DNA of 64,000 bases from Hyphomicrobiales bacterium (GCA_027484655.1 JAIXSM010000027.1:186001-250000); one strand, 5' to 3'. Shown: positions 15,942 through 26,663, counted from the stretch's first letter. Translations and numbers: made by a program. Notes: generated by a model from the letters alone, not told the origin.

Positions 15942-17132
15942 ATGTTTTTGGGCAGGCCGCTGGCGGGTGCGACGACCGCGTTCATCATCATGTGCGCAGC
16001 GGCGCAGGCGCAGGATTTTCAAGCCTGCCTCTCTGGCGTGCGCGCTGAGGCCGCGCAGCGCGGCGTATCCGGCGCGACCTTCGACCGGGTGATGGCGGGC
16101 GTGACGCCGGATCCAAGAGTGATCGAAAGCCTGCAATTCCAGCCCGAGTTCAAGACGCCCATCTGGGACTATCTCGCCACGCTTGTGGATGAGCAGAAGA
16201 TCAAGGAAGGGCGCGCCATGATGGCCCGTCACGCGCAGGCGCTGGCCGCCGCCGAGCAGCGCTTCGGCGTGGATCGCCACACCATCGCCGCCGTATGGGG
16301 CGTGGAGAGCGACTACGGCAACGTGACCGGGCGCTGGGGGCTGCCCCAGGCGCTCTCGACACTCGCCTGCACGGCGCCGCGCCGACGCGATTACTTCCGC
16401 GGCGAGCTGCTTGCCACGTTGCAGATCGTGCAGCGCGGCGACCTTGCGCCTGAAAAGCTGCGTGGCTCGTGGGCTGGCGCCTTTGGGCAGACCCAGTTCA
16501 TGCCCTCCACCTACCTGCGGCTTGCGGTGGACGGCGACGGGGACGGGCGCCGTGATCTGGTCGACTCCGTGCCCGACGCCCTGCATTCCACCGCCAACTT
16601 CCTCGCAAAGGCCGGCTGGCGCACGGGCGAGGCGTGGGGCTACGAGGTGCGCATTCCGGCGGGCTACGCGGGGCCTTCGGGCCGCCGCGACAAGCAGCCG
16701 CTGTCCGCGTGGTCCCAGCGCGGCATCAGACGGGTGGACGGATCGGCGCTCACCGGCGAGGGATCCCCAGGCCTTCTCCTGCCCGCAGGGGCCAATGGCC
16801 CGGCGTTCCTCGTGTTCCGCAACTATGACGCGGCCTTTTCCTACAACGGCGCGGACTCGTACGCGCTGGCCATCTCGCTCCTCTCAGATCGTCTGCGCGG
16901 ACGCCCGGGCATCCGCGCGGCGTGGCCGACCGACGACCGCGGCCTGTCGCGGGCCGAGCGCAAGGAACTGCAGGAACATCTGCTGCGAAGAGGCTTCCAG
17001 ATCGGCGAGGCCGATGGCGCCATCGGGGCGGTGACCCGCAAGGCCATCGCCGAGTATCAGCGCCGCCTTGGCCTCGAGCAGGACGGCCGTGCGGGTGGGC
17101 GCGTGCTCGACGCCTTGCGCGCCGGCCGCTGA
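15942..17132 (+). CDS. Lytic murein transglycosylase, MltB family, with peptidoglycan-binding domain
   Basis: A 396-residue secreted enzyme that cleaves the glycan strand of peptidoglycan to give anhydro-muropeptides. It has a signal peptide (cleavage near AQA-QDF), an MltB-type catalytic domain at about residues 25-320 with VWGVESDYGNVTGRWG containing the catalytic Glu, and GSWAGAFGQTQFMPSTYL. A C-terminal PG_binding_1 domain follows at about residues 330-392 (LQEHLLRRGFQIGEADGAIG). It lacks a lipobox, unlike E. coli MltB, so it is probably soluble in the periplasm. The gene is same-strand with the DUF1223 gene 60 bases on. Confidence 0.92.
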   Translation: MFLGRPLAGATTAFIIMCAAAQAQDFQACLSGVRAEAAQRGVSGATFDRVMAGVTPDPRVIESLQFQPEFKTPIWDYLATLVDEQKIKEGRAMMARHAQALAAAEQRFGVDRHTIAAVWGVESDYGNVTGRWGLPQALSTLACTAPRRRDYFRGELLATLQIVQRGDLAPEKLRGSWAGAFGQTQFMPSTYLRLAVDGDGDGRRDLVDSVPDALHSTANFLAKAGWRTGEAWGYEVRIPAGYAGPSGRRDKQPLSAWSQRGIRRVDGSALTGEGSPGLLLPAGANGPAFLVFRNYDAAFSYNGADSYALAISLLSDRLRGRPGIRAAWPTDDRGLSRAERKELQEHLLRRGFQIGEADGAIGAVTRKAIAEYQRRLGLEQDGRAGGRVLDALRAGR

Positions 17133-17192
17133 GGGCTGCGTCCTCACCGTGAATTGACTGGCGCGGTGGGTGCGCCGGGCTAATGTTCCCGC

Positions 17193-17990
17193 ATGGTCTT
17201 GAAGAAAAACGGGTCGGGCGACGGACGGGGCGGGCCGCGGGCCATTCTGGCGCTTGCGATCTTGGCGATTCTGACCTTGGCGCAGGCCCCGAGGGCTGCG
17301 ACGGCGGGAGAGCTGGCGACCGTAGGCCAAAGCCCGGTGGTCATCGAGCTTTTCACAAGCCAGGGCTGTTCATCCTGCCCCCCGGCGGATCGCCTTGTCG
17401 CCGCCCTTGCCCGGCGCCCGGGCGTGTTCGCGCTCACGCTGCCCGTCGATATCTGGGACTACGTGGGCTGGAAGGACACCCTCGCCACGCCCCATCACAC
17501 CCAGCGCCAGCGTCAGTACGCGAAAAACCGGGGCGACGGGCGGGTCTACACGCCGCAGGCTTCGATCAACGGCGTCGCCCACGTGATCGGCAGCGATCTC
17601 GAGGCGATCCGCAAGGCCGCTGAGGAGTGCTACGGACGCGAGGGAGCCATGCGCGTGCCGGTCGCCGCAACGCAGACCGGCGCAACGCTCCGCATTGATG
17701 TGGGCGCTGCGCCCGCGGAGGCGGTGGGCCGCGCCGCCGTGTGGCTCGTGCGCGTGGCGTCCACGCGGCAGGTTCAGGTTCGCCGTGGCGAAAACTCCGG
17801 CCAGACCATGGAGTACGTCAACGTGGCCCGTTCATTCGAGCGGGTCGGCGAGTGGAGCGGCCAGCCAGCGACGTTCGAGGCGGCGCTTGCGCCCCATAGG
17901 GACGCCGACGGCTGGATGGTGCTGTTGCAGACGGAAACCCAGCAGCGGCCCGGCGTCATCCTCGGCGCGATGAAATCGCCCGGGCTGTGA
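17193..17990 (+). CDS. DUF1223 family secreted thioredoxin-like protein
   Basis: A 265-residue exported protein with a signal sequence (LAILAILTLAQAPRAATAG). The N-terminal thioredoxin-like fold begins VVIELFTSQGCSSCPPADRLVAALA, with a CxxC pair at the expected place, followed by VDIWDYVGWKDTLATPHHTQRQ and VYTPQASINGV. This is the pattern of DUF1223, widespread in alphaproteobacteria and other Gram-negatives. A redox role in the periplasm is plausible from the CxxC but not demonstrated for the family as far as I know. The gene converges on the molybdenum hydroxylase genes. Confidence 0.88.
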   Translation: MVLKKNGSGDGRGGPRAILALAILAILTLAQAPRAATAGELATVGQSPVVIELFTSQGCSSCPPADRLVAALARRPGVFALTLPVDIWDYVGWKDTLATPHHTQRQRQYAKNRGDGRVYTPQASINGVAHVIGSDLEAIRKAAEECYGREGAMRVPVAATQTGATLRIDVGAAPAEAVGRAAVWLVRVASTRQVQVRRGENSGQTMEYVNVARSFERVGEWSGQPATFEAALAPHRDADGWMVLLQTETQQRPGVILGAMKSPGL

Positions 17991-18000
17991 CGCCCGGGCG
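17977..18000. terminator. Terminator-like hairpin overlapping the DUF1223 stop codon
   Basis: CGCCCGGGC (17977-17985) and GCCCGGGCG (17992-18000) form a perfect nine-base-pair stem around a six-base loop that contains the stop codon. There is no T tract on either strand; it may protect or end the two converging transcripts. Confidence 0.4.
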
Positions 18001-18011
18001 CATCCTCAGTC

Positions 18012-20207
18012 TCAAGCGAGCGCCTGCTTCACCCGTTCCGGTGTGAACGGCGCATGGCGCAGCGTCTTGCCGGTGAGCGCGAACACTGCATTCGCGATGG
18101 CCGGCAGGGTCGCGCCCATGGACAGTTCGCCCACGGGCAGCGGAATGTCGCCGCTGCGGATCAGCTCGGTGTGCATGGCGGGGATCTCCGACATGCGCAT
18201 GATCTCGTAGTCGTGGAAGTTCGATTGCTCCACGAGACCGTTCTTGATCGTTACGCGCTCCTTCAGGGCCGCGCCGAGACTGTAGACGGCTGCGCCTTCG
18301 AGCTGGGCGACGATGTTGGAGGGTTGCAGCGGCAGGCCCACATCGGCCGCCATCCACAGGTTGTGGACGCCGATCTTGCCCGACGCGCGATCCACCGAAA
18401 CCTCCGCGACCGTCGCGATCAGCGCAAAGCCGATGGGCGGCGCGCCAAGCTTCGAGAACGCGACGCCCAGCGCCCGGCCGTCCCGCTTGCGCGAGAAGTC
18501 GGCCATTTGCGAGGCTTTCTGCACCACCGCTTTGGCGCGGGGATCTTTCAGGATCGCAAGGCGATACGCGACCGGATCCTCTCCCGCCATGCGCGCAAGC
18601 TCGTCGAGAACCACTTCGATGGCGAAGTTGTTGTGGCCGGCGCCGATTCCGCGCCAGGCGGCGGTGCGCACGCCGCGCTCCTCGTAGATGTGCTCCGCCA
18701 CGTGATTGGGCACTTCATAGTGGGGCATGTCGGCGCCATAGACGACGATGTGATCGACGCCCTTCTGGGCGTCCATGCGCTCCTGCCCGTAGAGATAGGG
18801 CACGATGGTGTCGGCCGCGATGCGGTGACGCCAGCCGCTGACCTTGCCCTGCCCGTCGAGCGCGACGACGATGCGTTGCGCCGTCATCGGACGGAACCGG
18901 CCGTTGGCCATGTCGTCCTCGCGGCTCTGGATCATCTTCACCGGCTTGCCGACCGCCTTCGACAGCAAGGTGGCGTCCACCGCGTATTCCACGAACGCGT
19001 TGCGGCCGTAGCCGCCGCCCATGGTGAGGTGGTGGAATTTCACCTTCGCCGCGGGAACGCCCGCCGCCTTCGCCGCATCCTCGACCGTGCGGGTCGGCCA
19101 CTGGGTGCCGGCCCACAGCTCCAGCCCGTCAGGGGTGACGGAGGCGACGCAGGCGTGGGGCTCCATCTGCGCGTGGTAGACGTAGTCCGTGGTGAACTCG
19201 CTGGTGTGGACCCGCGCCGCGCTGGCGATGGCGCCCATGGCGTCGCCGGTGTTGCGACCCACCACGCCCTTGGCGGCGGGATCGCGCACCTTCGCCAGAT
19301 ACTCGGCGCGCGCGGTTTCCGAGTTCATCTTGAAGCCGGGCGCGTCCTTCCACTGGATCTTCAGTTTCTGACGGGCGGCGAACACGGCCTCGACGGTCTC
19401 GCCGATGACGCCCACACCATGGTCGAGCGCCACGACCTCCACGATTCCCGGCATCTGCCGGATCTCGTCACGGTTGAACGAGACCGGACCCGAATCGCGC
19501 ACGGGACGGCGGGCGAGGGTGCCGTAGAGCATCCCCGGCACGCGCACGTCGATGGCGTAGGTCTCCCGGCCGGTGGACTTGGCGGCCACGTCAACGCGCG
19601 TCACGTCCTTGCCCAGCAGACGGAACTGGGCGACCGGCTTCAGCTCTTCGGGCTTCAGCTCCGGCATTTTCTCCGGAACCTGCGCGAAGGCGGCGATCTC
19701 GCCGTAGGTCATGCGGCGGTTCGACGCCTTGTGCAAAACCGCGCTGGGCTCCGTGGACACCTCTGCGAGCGGCACGCCCCAGCGGCCGGCGGCCGCCTCC
19801 ATCAGCACGCGGCGGGCCTGCGCCCCTGCCATGCGGCAGGGCATCCAGTAGCCGCGCACGCTGATGCTGGCGACGACCATCTGCGTACGCAGCACGGGAT
19901 GATTGTAGACAGGATCGACCGGCGCGGTCTCCACCTTCACCTTCGACCAGTCCGCGTCCAGCTCTTCGGCGATGATGAGCGGAATCGCTGTGTTGACGCC
20001 CTGGCCCATCTCGGCGGCCGGGTTGATGATGGTGATCGTCCCGTCGGTGGCGATGCGCACGTAGGCGTTGATTCGGCCACCGGGGCCGGCGGCCAGCGCC
20101 CCGGCGCCGGGGTCGAACCCAAGCGCGAAAGCGAACGAGAGGCCGGCGGAGCCGGCAAGCACGGCGCGGCGGGACAGGCCGCTGCGGGTCACGTCAGACG
20201 CGGTCAT
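18012..20207 (-). CDS. Molybdopterin-dependent hydroxylase large subunit, IorB-like (copy 1)
   Basis: A 731-residue xanthine-dehydrogenase-family large subunit of the isoquinoline 1-oxidoreductase (IorB) type. The N-terminus has a twin-arginine signal (SRRAVLAGSAGLSFAFALG), so the holoenzyme is probably exported folded. Domain signs include AEMGQGVNTAIPLIIAEELD, the long molybdopterin-binding segment with HHLTMGGGYGRNAFVEYAVDA, AWRGIGAGHNNFAIE, and the C-terminal PVGELSMGATLPAIANAV carrying the likely catalytic Glu. It starts two bases after the stop of its iron-sulfur subunit gene, after AGGAGGG. The substrate (an N-heterocycle or aldehyde) cannot be read. No MoCo-insertion chaperone gene is adjacent. 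Confidence 0.88.
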   Translation of the reverse strand: MTASDVTRSGLSRRAVLAGSAGLSFAFALGFDPGAGALAAGPGGRINAYVRIATDGTITIINPAAEMGQGVNTAIPLIIAEELDADWSKVKVETAPVDPVYNHPVLRTQMVVASISVRGYWMPCRMAGAQARRVLMEAAAGRWGVPLAEVSTEPSAVLHKASNRRMTYGEIAAFAQVPEKMPELKPEELKPVAQFRLLGKDVTRVDVAAKSTGRETYAIDVRVPGMLYGTLARRPVRDSGPVSFNRDEIRQMPGIVEVVALDHGVGVIGETVEAVFAARQKLKIQWKDAPGFKMNSETARAEYLAKVRDPAAKGVVGRNTGDAMGAIASAARVHTSEFTTDYVYHAQMEPHACVASVTPDGLELWAGTQWPTRTVEDAAKAAGVPAAKVKFHHLTMGGGYGRNAFVEYAVDATLLSKAVGKPVKMIQSREDDMANGRFRPMTAQRIVVALDGQGKVSGWRHRIAADTIVPYLYGQERMDAQKGVDHIVVYGADMPHYEVPNHVAEHIYEERGVRTAAWRGIGAGHNNFAIEVVLDELARMAGEDPVAYRLAILKDPRAKAVVQKASQMADFSRKRDGRALGVAFSKLGAPPIGFALIATVAEVSVDRASGKIGVHNLWMAADVGLPLQPSNIVAQLEGAAVYSLGAALKERVTIKNGLVEQSNFHDYEIMRMSEIPAMHTELIRSGDIPLPVGELSMGATLPAIANAVFALTGKTLRHAPFTPERVKQALA

Positions 20208-20209
20208 GG

Positions 20210-20668
20210 TCAGCCCTCCTTCGATGCGCGTTCGATGGCGCTGGCGATGCGCGGATAGGCGCCGCAGCGGCACAGGTTGCCATCCATGTGCTGGACGATC
20301 TGCTCCCGGGTGGGTTTTGGCGTTTTCGCCAGCAATTCGGCGGCTTTCATGATCTGGCCGGACTGGCAGTAGCCGCACTGGGGCGTCTGCTCGGCGATCC
20401 ACGCCTTCTGGAGCGGGTGATCGCCGTTCGCCGACAACCCCTCGATGGTGGTGACGCGCTTGCCCGCAACGCTCTGCAGGCTGGTCTGGCAGGAGCGCAC
20501 CGCCTCGCCGTTCACGTGCAGCGTGCATGCGCCGCACAGTCCGGATCCACATCCGAATTTCGTACCCGTAAGACCAATCTGTTCCCGCACGGCCCAAAGC
20601 AATGACGCGTTCGGCTCCGCCGCCAACGTCACCGCCTGGCCATTGATCGTGAATGCGACCGACGCCAT
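20210..20668 (-). CDS. [2Fe-2S] small subunit of molybdenum hydroxylase, IorA-like (copy 1)
   Basis: A 152-residue protein with two [2Fe-2S] centres: a plant-type ferredoxin domain with Cys40, 45, 48 and 60 (FGCGSGLCGACTLHVNG, RSC) and a helical domain with Cys98, 101, 133 and 135 (QCGYCQSGQ, CRCGAYPR). It carries electrons from the large subunit, probably to an exported electron acceptor because this enzyme type lacks a FAD subunit. It is the first gene of the pair with the large subunit. It follows the ECF sigma gene on the same strand after about 100 bases. Confidence 0.92.
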   Translation of the reverse strand: MASVAFTINGQAVTLAAEPNASLLWAVREQIGLTGTKFGCGSGLCGACTLHVNGEAVRSCQTSLQSVAGKRVTTIEGLSANGDHPLQKAWIAEQTPQCGYCQSGQIMKAAELLAKTPKPTREQIVQHMDGNLCRCGAYPRIASAIERASKEG

Positions 20669-20743
20669 GGCTGCTCCCCTCCAAGTCCCGCCCGCTTACG
20701 TGCATGGAAGCGGTGCGGATCAGACATTTAGATCTACATGCTT

Positions 20744-20779
20744 TCTCAGATCGCGTCTCAGATTACGTCTCAGATCGCG
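20744..20779. repeat. Three tandem 12-bp units at the 3' end of the sigma gene
   Basis: On the minus strand the units read GACGCGATCTGA, GACGTAATCTGA, GACGCGATCTGA. Each keeps the reading frame of the sigma factor gene and ends in the stop codon TGA, so the last four codons including the stop are present three times. This looks like a local slippage or duplication event. Confidence 0.75.
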
Positions 20780-21345
20780 TCCTGCACGCCAGCGCTCTCG
20801 AGCAGTTTTCGCAACCGGCCGAAGGCGAGGCGGATGCGGGATTTCACCGTGCCGAGCGGCAGCCCCGTCCGCTCCGCGATCAAGGAATGCGATAGGCCGT
20901 CGAAGAACGCGAGTCGCACCAACTCCAGCTGCTCGGGAGGCAACTGGACGAGAGCTGAGCGCAGCGCCTCCTCCCGATCCCGGGCGTCCACGGAACGGTC
21001 GGGATCCACCGCGTTCTCGTCAACAATGTCGAAGGCCGCGTCTCCGGGTTCAATCAGCGAAACCCGGTCGCGCCGCGCCAGATCAATGCGCCGGTTGCGG
21101 GCGATTCGGTAAAGCCAGGTCGCCGGCGTCGCCTTCCCCGGGTCGTAGAGGGCGGCCTTCCGCCAAAGGGTCGTCATGGCGTCCTGGCAGATTTCCTCCG
21201 CGGCCGCGCGCTCTACGCCGGCGCGCACCAGCCAGCCCTCGATGCGCGGGGCGTAGAAATCAAATAGCTGCGCAAAGGCCTCCCGATCGCGCTTTTGCGC
21301 GATGTCATGGATGAGCGCTGCGTGCGCGGCGGCGAGGGAGGTCAT
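20770..21345 (-). CDS. ECF-type RNA polymerase sigma factor
   Basis: A 191-residue sigma-70 family protein of the extracytoplasmic-function class with only regions 2 and 4. Region 2 runs through DREAFAQLFDFYAPRIEGWL and AEEICQDAMTTLWRKAALYDP to TWLYRIARNRRIDLARR. Region 4 contains LPPEQLELVRLAFFDGLSHSLIAERTGLPLGTVKSRIRLAFGRLRK. The usual partner, an anti-sigma or ChrR-type gene directly downstream, is absent; the IorA-like gene follows instead. Its final codons lie in a tandem repeat. The controlling signal is unknown. Confidence 0.9.
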   Translation of the reverse strand: MTSLAAAHAALIHDIAQKRDREAFAQLFDFYAPRIEGWLVRAGVERAAAEEICQDAMTTLWRKAALYDPGKATPATWLYRIARNRRIDLARRDRVSLIEPGDAAFDIVDENAVDPDRSVDARDREEALRSALVQLPPEQLELVRLAFFDGLSHSLIAERTGLPLGTVKSRIRLAFGRLRKLLESAGVQDAI

Positions 21346-21685
21346 GGGCGTCCGCCGCGCGCGTCACCGGCGGGCCGACTGACGGACAACAGGCCCGCCA
21401 CCGGCGGCGCCGTAGTGCGTATGCATCGAAACCTCGCTCGCAAACCCGGCATCGTCCGCGCGGCGTCGCCCACGCAGCGTCGCCCCAAGCGGCCGACCGC
21501 TTCAGCTTCTAACATCGCACGGACCGGCCGGATCGCGAAGCGCTAAGCGAGGCGGCGGGCGCGGGTTCATTGGTTAACGGATTTTTGCCAATTGTATGCG
21601 CGAGATTAGGCTCCTTTCCCGACCGGCCGCATGGGCCCAGGTCGGATCAGGGGCGGACAACACGTGAAGGGAGTATGATCTCGCC
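21346..21685. other. Intergenic region between divergent sigma and IalB-like genes
   Basis: About 340 bases with no convincing gene; the open frame that runs from 21,295 to 21,546 on the plus strand is arginine-rich and lacks a ribosome binding site. An ATTGG...CCAAT inverted pair near 21,570-21,596 is the only structure seen. Promoters for both flanking genes must lie here but none is clear. Confidence 0.5.
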
Positions 21686-22258
21686 ATGATTCGCGAGACC
21701 CGTTCTTTGGCCCCTCTGGGGGCGGCTGTCATGGGCGCAGCCCTTGTGTGGGCCAGCGCAGCTATGGACGCGCACGCCCAGGCTCGACCCTCGAGACCTG
21801 CGCCTGCAGCCGAGCCCGCAAAGCCGGCGTTGGTGGCCACGTTCGGCGACTGGGGCGTGTTCGCGACCCCGCCCGGAAAGGCGCGCACCTGCTACTCGCT
21901 GTCGCAGCCCAAGCAGCGCCAGCCCGCCAACCTCAATCGTGATCCGGCGTTCATCTACATCAGCCATCGCCCTGCGGACAAAGTTCGCAACGAGGTCTCG
22001 ATCATCATCGGCTTCGACGTGAAGCCCGACCGGGCTCCCAAGGCGGAGATCGGAAACGACGTGTTTGATCTGGTCGCCAAGGGCGGCCACATGTGGCTGA
22101 AGAACGCGTCGGACGAGGGCAAATTCGTGGCCGCCCTGCGCAAGGGCTCCCGCCTCGTCATCAAGGCGCATTCGATGCGCAACAATCTCACCACCGACAC
22201 CTATTCCCTCAGCGGAGTGGGACAGGCGCTTGATCGCGCCCTGAAGGAGTGTCCGTAA
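21686..22258 (+). CDS. Invasion-associated locus B (IalB)-like secreted protein
   Basis: A 190-residue exported protein with a signal peptide (cleavage near AHA-QAR), a short Pro/Ala linker and an IalB-type domain beginning ATFGDWGVFATPPGKARTCYSLSQ. The FGDW opening followed by a Cys, and a second Cys near the C-terminus (KECP), are the family signature. IalB proteins are periplasmic; in Bartonella one is linked to erythrocyte invasion, but the family is widespread in non-pathogenic Hyphomicrobiales with unknown role. The gene stands alone upstream of acs. Confidence 0.78.
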   Translation: MIRETRSLAPLGAAVMGAALVWASAAMDAHAQARPSRPAPAAEPAKPALVATFGDWGVFATPPGKARTCYSLSQPKQRQPANLNRDPAFIYISHRPADKVRNEVSIIIGFDVKPDRAPKAEIGNDVFDLVAKGGHMWLKNASDEGKFVAALRKGSRLVIKAHSMRNNLTTDTYSLSGVGQALDRALKECP

Positions 22259-22426
22259 GCGCTGTCGACGCAGGCGCCGCGGCTGCCGGCGTCGCCTCTC
22301 CCTTCGCTCGCGACCAAAGTGTGACAGCGCCTCGCTTGTGAGCGACAGGGCGCCTGCGCATAATGGCGCGCACACGGGGAGGGCGCGCACGCTCTCCCCG
22401 CCGACGTTTTCGCGCGGGAGGAGCGC

Positions 22427-24364
<1,938 letters not shown>

Positions 24365-24385
24365 CGCTGGCCGCTCCAGCATCCG

Positions 24386-24411
24386 AGGCCGCCCCGTGTG
24401 GGCGGCCTTTT
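24386..24411 (+). terminator. Rho-independent terminator after acs
   Basis: AGGCCGCCC (24386-24394) pairs perfectly with GGGCGGCCT (24400-24408) across nine base pairs with a five-base loop, followed by TTTT to 24411. Confidence 0.9.
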
Positions 24412-24560
24412 GCGTTCCATTCGACGGATCTTCGCAAGAAATAAGTCATTTAGCATTTTCCCAATCTGTCGCGGACAGGGGCCTGGTCTGCTTGTTATTG
24501 TCGAGGCAGGTCAGGGCGTCCGCCCGCTCACACGTCGAACTTTTGAGGACAGGGTCGCGC

Positions 24561-25094
24561 ATGCCGTTTGCGGCGTCTATGGTTCGTTCCGCGCTTACGG
24601 CTGCGGGGCTCGCCTGTCTGGCGCTCACCAGCGCCGGCGGACAAGCCGTCGCGCGGCAGGTTGTGTCCTTCACCGTCGACGTGCCGCCGGGAACCATCGT
24701 CATCTCGCAGCGCGAACGGCGCCTCTATCTAACCCTCGGTGAGGGGCGGGCGATCCGCTACCCCGTCGCCGTTGGCAAGGTCGGAAAAGCCTGGTCCGGA
24801 TGGGCGCGCATTGACGCCAAGCACGTCAATCCGGCTTGGTCGCCGCCTGCGGTCGTTCGTCGGGATAACCCGCATCTGCCGGACATGATTCCTGGCGGCT
24901 CCCCATCCAACCCCATGGGGCCGCGCGCGCTCACTCTGGACCTGCCGGAAATCGCTATCCACGGCACCACGGAAGCCATGCGGCGCTCCATCGGAACGGC
25001 GGCGTCGTACGGCTGCATCCGCATGTTGAACGAGGACATTCTCGACCTGTTTGATCGCGTGCAGGTCGGAACTGCGGTTGTTGCGATTCCGTGA
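24561..25094 (+). CDS. YkuD-type L,D-transpeptidase, ErfK/YbiS-like
   Basis: A 177-residue exported protein with a signal sequence and a YkuD catalytic domain from about residue 43 (TIVISQRERRLYLTLGEGRAIRYPVAVGK). The catalytic motif has His134 (IHGTT) and Cys152 (SYGCIRM), with Arg154. Such enzymes form 3-3 crosslinks in peptidoglycan or attach proteins to it. PNNPxGxRAL-type elements (SPSNPMGPRALTL) fit the ErfK/YbiS branch. ATG 24561 is favoured because the signal peptide begins there. It is unrelated in sequence to the YafK-type enzyme at 1538; the window holds one of each class. Confidence 0.88.
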   Translation: MPFAASMVRSALTAAGLACLALTSAGGQAVARQVVSFTVDVPPGTIVISQRERRLYLTLGEGRAIRYPVAVGKVGKAWSGWARIDAKHVNPAWSPPAVVRRDNPHLPDMIPGGSPSNPMGPRALTLDLPEIAIHGTTEAMRRSIGTAASYGCIRMLNEDILDLFDRVQVGTAVVAIP

Positions 25095-25200
25095 CCGGCT
25101 GCGCCGGCCGTACGTGGGCCCCGCAATGGCCTGCGCGCTTGCGTCGCGCCGGCAAAGCGGCTAGCAGGACAGCAAAGCGCCGCTGCTGGAAGAGACTTCC

Positions 25201-25539
25201 ATGACCTATGTCGTCGTCGAGAACTGCATCAAGTGCAAGTATATGGATTGCGTGGAGGTTTGCCCCGTAGACTGCTTCTACGAGGGCGAAAACATGCTGG
25301 TCATCCACCCTGATGAGTGCATCGATTGCGGCGTGTGCGAGCCTGAGTGTCCGGCGGAGGCGATCAAGCCGGATACGGAGCCGGGTCTTGAGAAGTGGCT
25401 GACCCTGAACGCTGATATGGCCAAGTCGTGGCCGAATGTCACGATCAAGCGAGACCCGGAGGCTGACGCCAAGGAATTTGACGGCAAGCCGAACAAGTTT
25501 GATGACCACTTCTCGGCTGCGCCCGGCGAGGGCGACTGA
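25201..25539 (+). CDS. fdxA: Seven-iron ferredoxin FdxA
   Basis: A 112-residue 7Fe ferredoxin with one [3Fe-4S] and one [4Fe-4S] cluster. The N-terminal cysteines run [19 protein letters not shown], and the second set [18 protein letters not shown]. The C-terminal 50-residue extension ([19 protein letters not shown]) is typical of the alphaproteobacterial FdxA type, usually essential and of general redox function. It could serve as an electron donor for P450 or oxygenases in the cell, but nothing here links it to them. Confidence 0.95.
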   Translation: MTYVVVENCIKCKYMDCVEVCPVDCFYEGENMLVIHPDECIDCGVCEPECPAEAIKPDTEPGLEKWLTLNADMAKSWPNVTIKRDPEADAKEFDGKPNKFDDHFSAAPGEGD

Positions 25540-25652
25540 TCAGGCTCCGTTTACCGTTCCATCGAAGAGTCCCGTCTCGCAGCTGATCCGTAGCTTAAGG
25601 TGAACCGTGACGCGGCATCCTCCGGCTGTTCCAAGCACCGGAGGCCGCAGGC

Positions 25653-26654
25653 ATGGACGATCATCGCGTTTGGGGCGTCAGGGCCGGCTCCGCCGGTCAA
25701 GCCGACGCAATTTTCCTCGAGCAAGAACAGATTGCGTTGAGTTTCGGCGAGGTTGGCGGGGACGTGAGCCGTCTTCCGGCCTCCCGCGGCGCTTTCAAGG
25801 AAGCTTTCAGCCGCAGCCCCCACCCGAAACCTGCGTCCATCCCGATGCAGGCGGGCCAGCTCTATCGTTTCGTCCACGAGATGCGCATCGGTGACCGGGT
25901 GATCTACCCCCGTAAGGCCGATCGCACGTTGCATTGGGGCGAGGTTGTCGGCCCTTACGTGTTCGAGGGAGACGGCGCCGACGAGTTCACCCATCGCCGC
26001 TCGGTGCGCTGGATGGCGCGGCTGAGCCGGGATGAATTCACCCAGGGCGCCCTCTACGAGCTTGGCGCCACTCTCGCCCTGTTTGAGGTGAAGTCCTACT
26101 CGGCCGAATTCCGGCAGCGTTTCGAGAACGGGGCGGCGCCCGTGGAGGAAGACGCGGAAGAGAACGCCGTCCGTGACATCGCAGAGACGACCCGCGATTT
26201 TATCGCCCGGCGATTGCGCACGAATTTCAAGGGCTTCCCCATGGAGCCGTTCATTGCGGACTTGTTTTGCGCCATGGGCTACCGCGCCCACGTCACCCAA
26301 AAATACCGCGACGATGGGATTGATGTCATCGCGCACAGGGATGAACTCGGCATCGAGCCGCCGATCCTGAAGATCCAGGTGAAAACCAATGAGGCGAACG
26401 TCGGCGCCGAGTCCGTGAAGGCTTTCTACGCCATGGTGCACGACCGCGATGTGGGGGTGTTCGTGACCACGGGCGGCTACTCGGCGAGCGCCATCGAATT
26501 CGCGCGCAACCGGGGCAACCTGCGGCTCCTCAATGGCGTGGAGCTTATCGCCCTGATCCAGAAGCACTACGACCGGCTGTCCACGCACTACCGCCAGCAA
26601 ATTCCGCTGCGGCCTGTGCTTGTTCCGGACGCCTCCGCGACCGAGAACGCATGA
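25653..26654 (+). CDS. Mrr-type restriction endonuclease, orphan
   Basis: A 333-residue protein. The C-terminal Mrr_cat domain (about residues 190-315) has EPFIADLFCAMGYRAHVT and the PD-(D/E)xK-like core DGIDVIAHRD...ILKIQVK, with Asp224, Gln242 and Lys244 as probable catalytic residues. The N-terminal 150 residues (VWGVRAGSAGQADAIFLEQEQIALSF) are the sensor-like part found in other 'restriction system protein' Mrr homologues. Mrr enzymes cut DNA with foreign modification. No methylase or specificity subunit lies beside it, consistent with a modification-dependent solo nuclease. GGAGG precedes the ATG. Confidence 0.87.
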   Translation: MDDHRVWGVRAGSAGQADAIFLEQEQIALSFGEVGGDVSRLPASRGAFKEAFSRSPHPKPASIPMQAGQLYRFVHEMRIGDRVIYPRKADRTLHWGEVVGPYVFEGDGADEFTHRRSVRWMARLSRDEFTQGALYELGATLALFEVKSYSAEFRQRFENGAAPVEEDAEENAVRDIAETTRDFIARRLRTNFKGFPMEPFIADLFCAMGYRAHVTQKYRDDGIDVIAHRDELGIEPPILKIQVKTNEANVGAESVKAFYAMVHDRDVGVFVTTGGYSASAIEFARNRGNLRLLNGVELIALIQKHYDRLSTHYRQQIPLRPVLVPDASATENA

Positions 26655-26663
26655 GCCAGACGC

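Noticed and set aside
18054-20258. 734-codon plus-strand frame opposite the molybdenum hydroxylase gene
   Set aside because: Mirror frame of the large-subunit gene; composition is His/Arg/Gly-rich without motifs.
21295-21546. Short plus-strand gene upstream of the IalB-like gene
   Set aside because: No ribosome binding site, Arg/Pro-rich translation and overlap with the sigma gene start.
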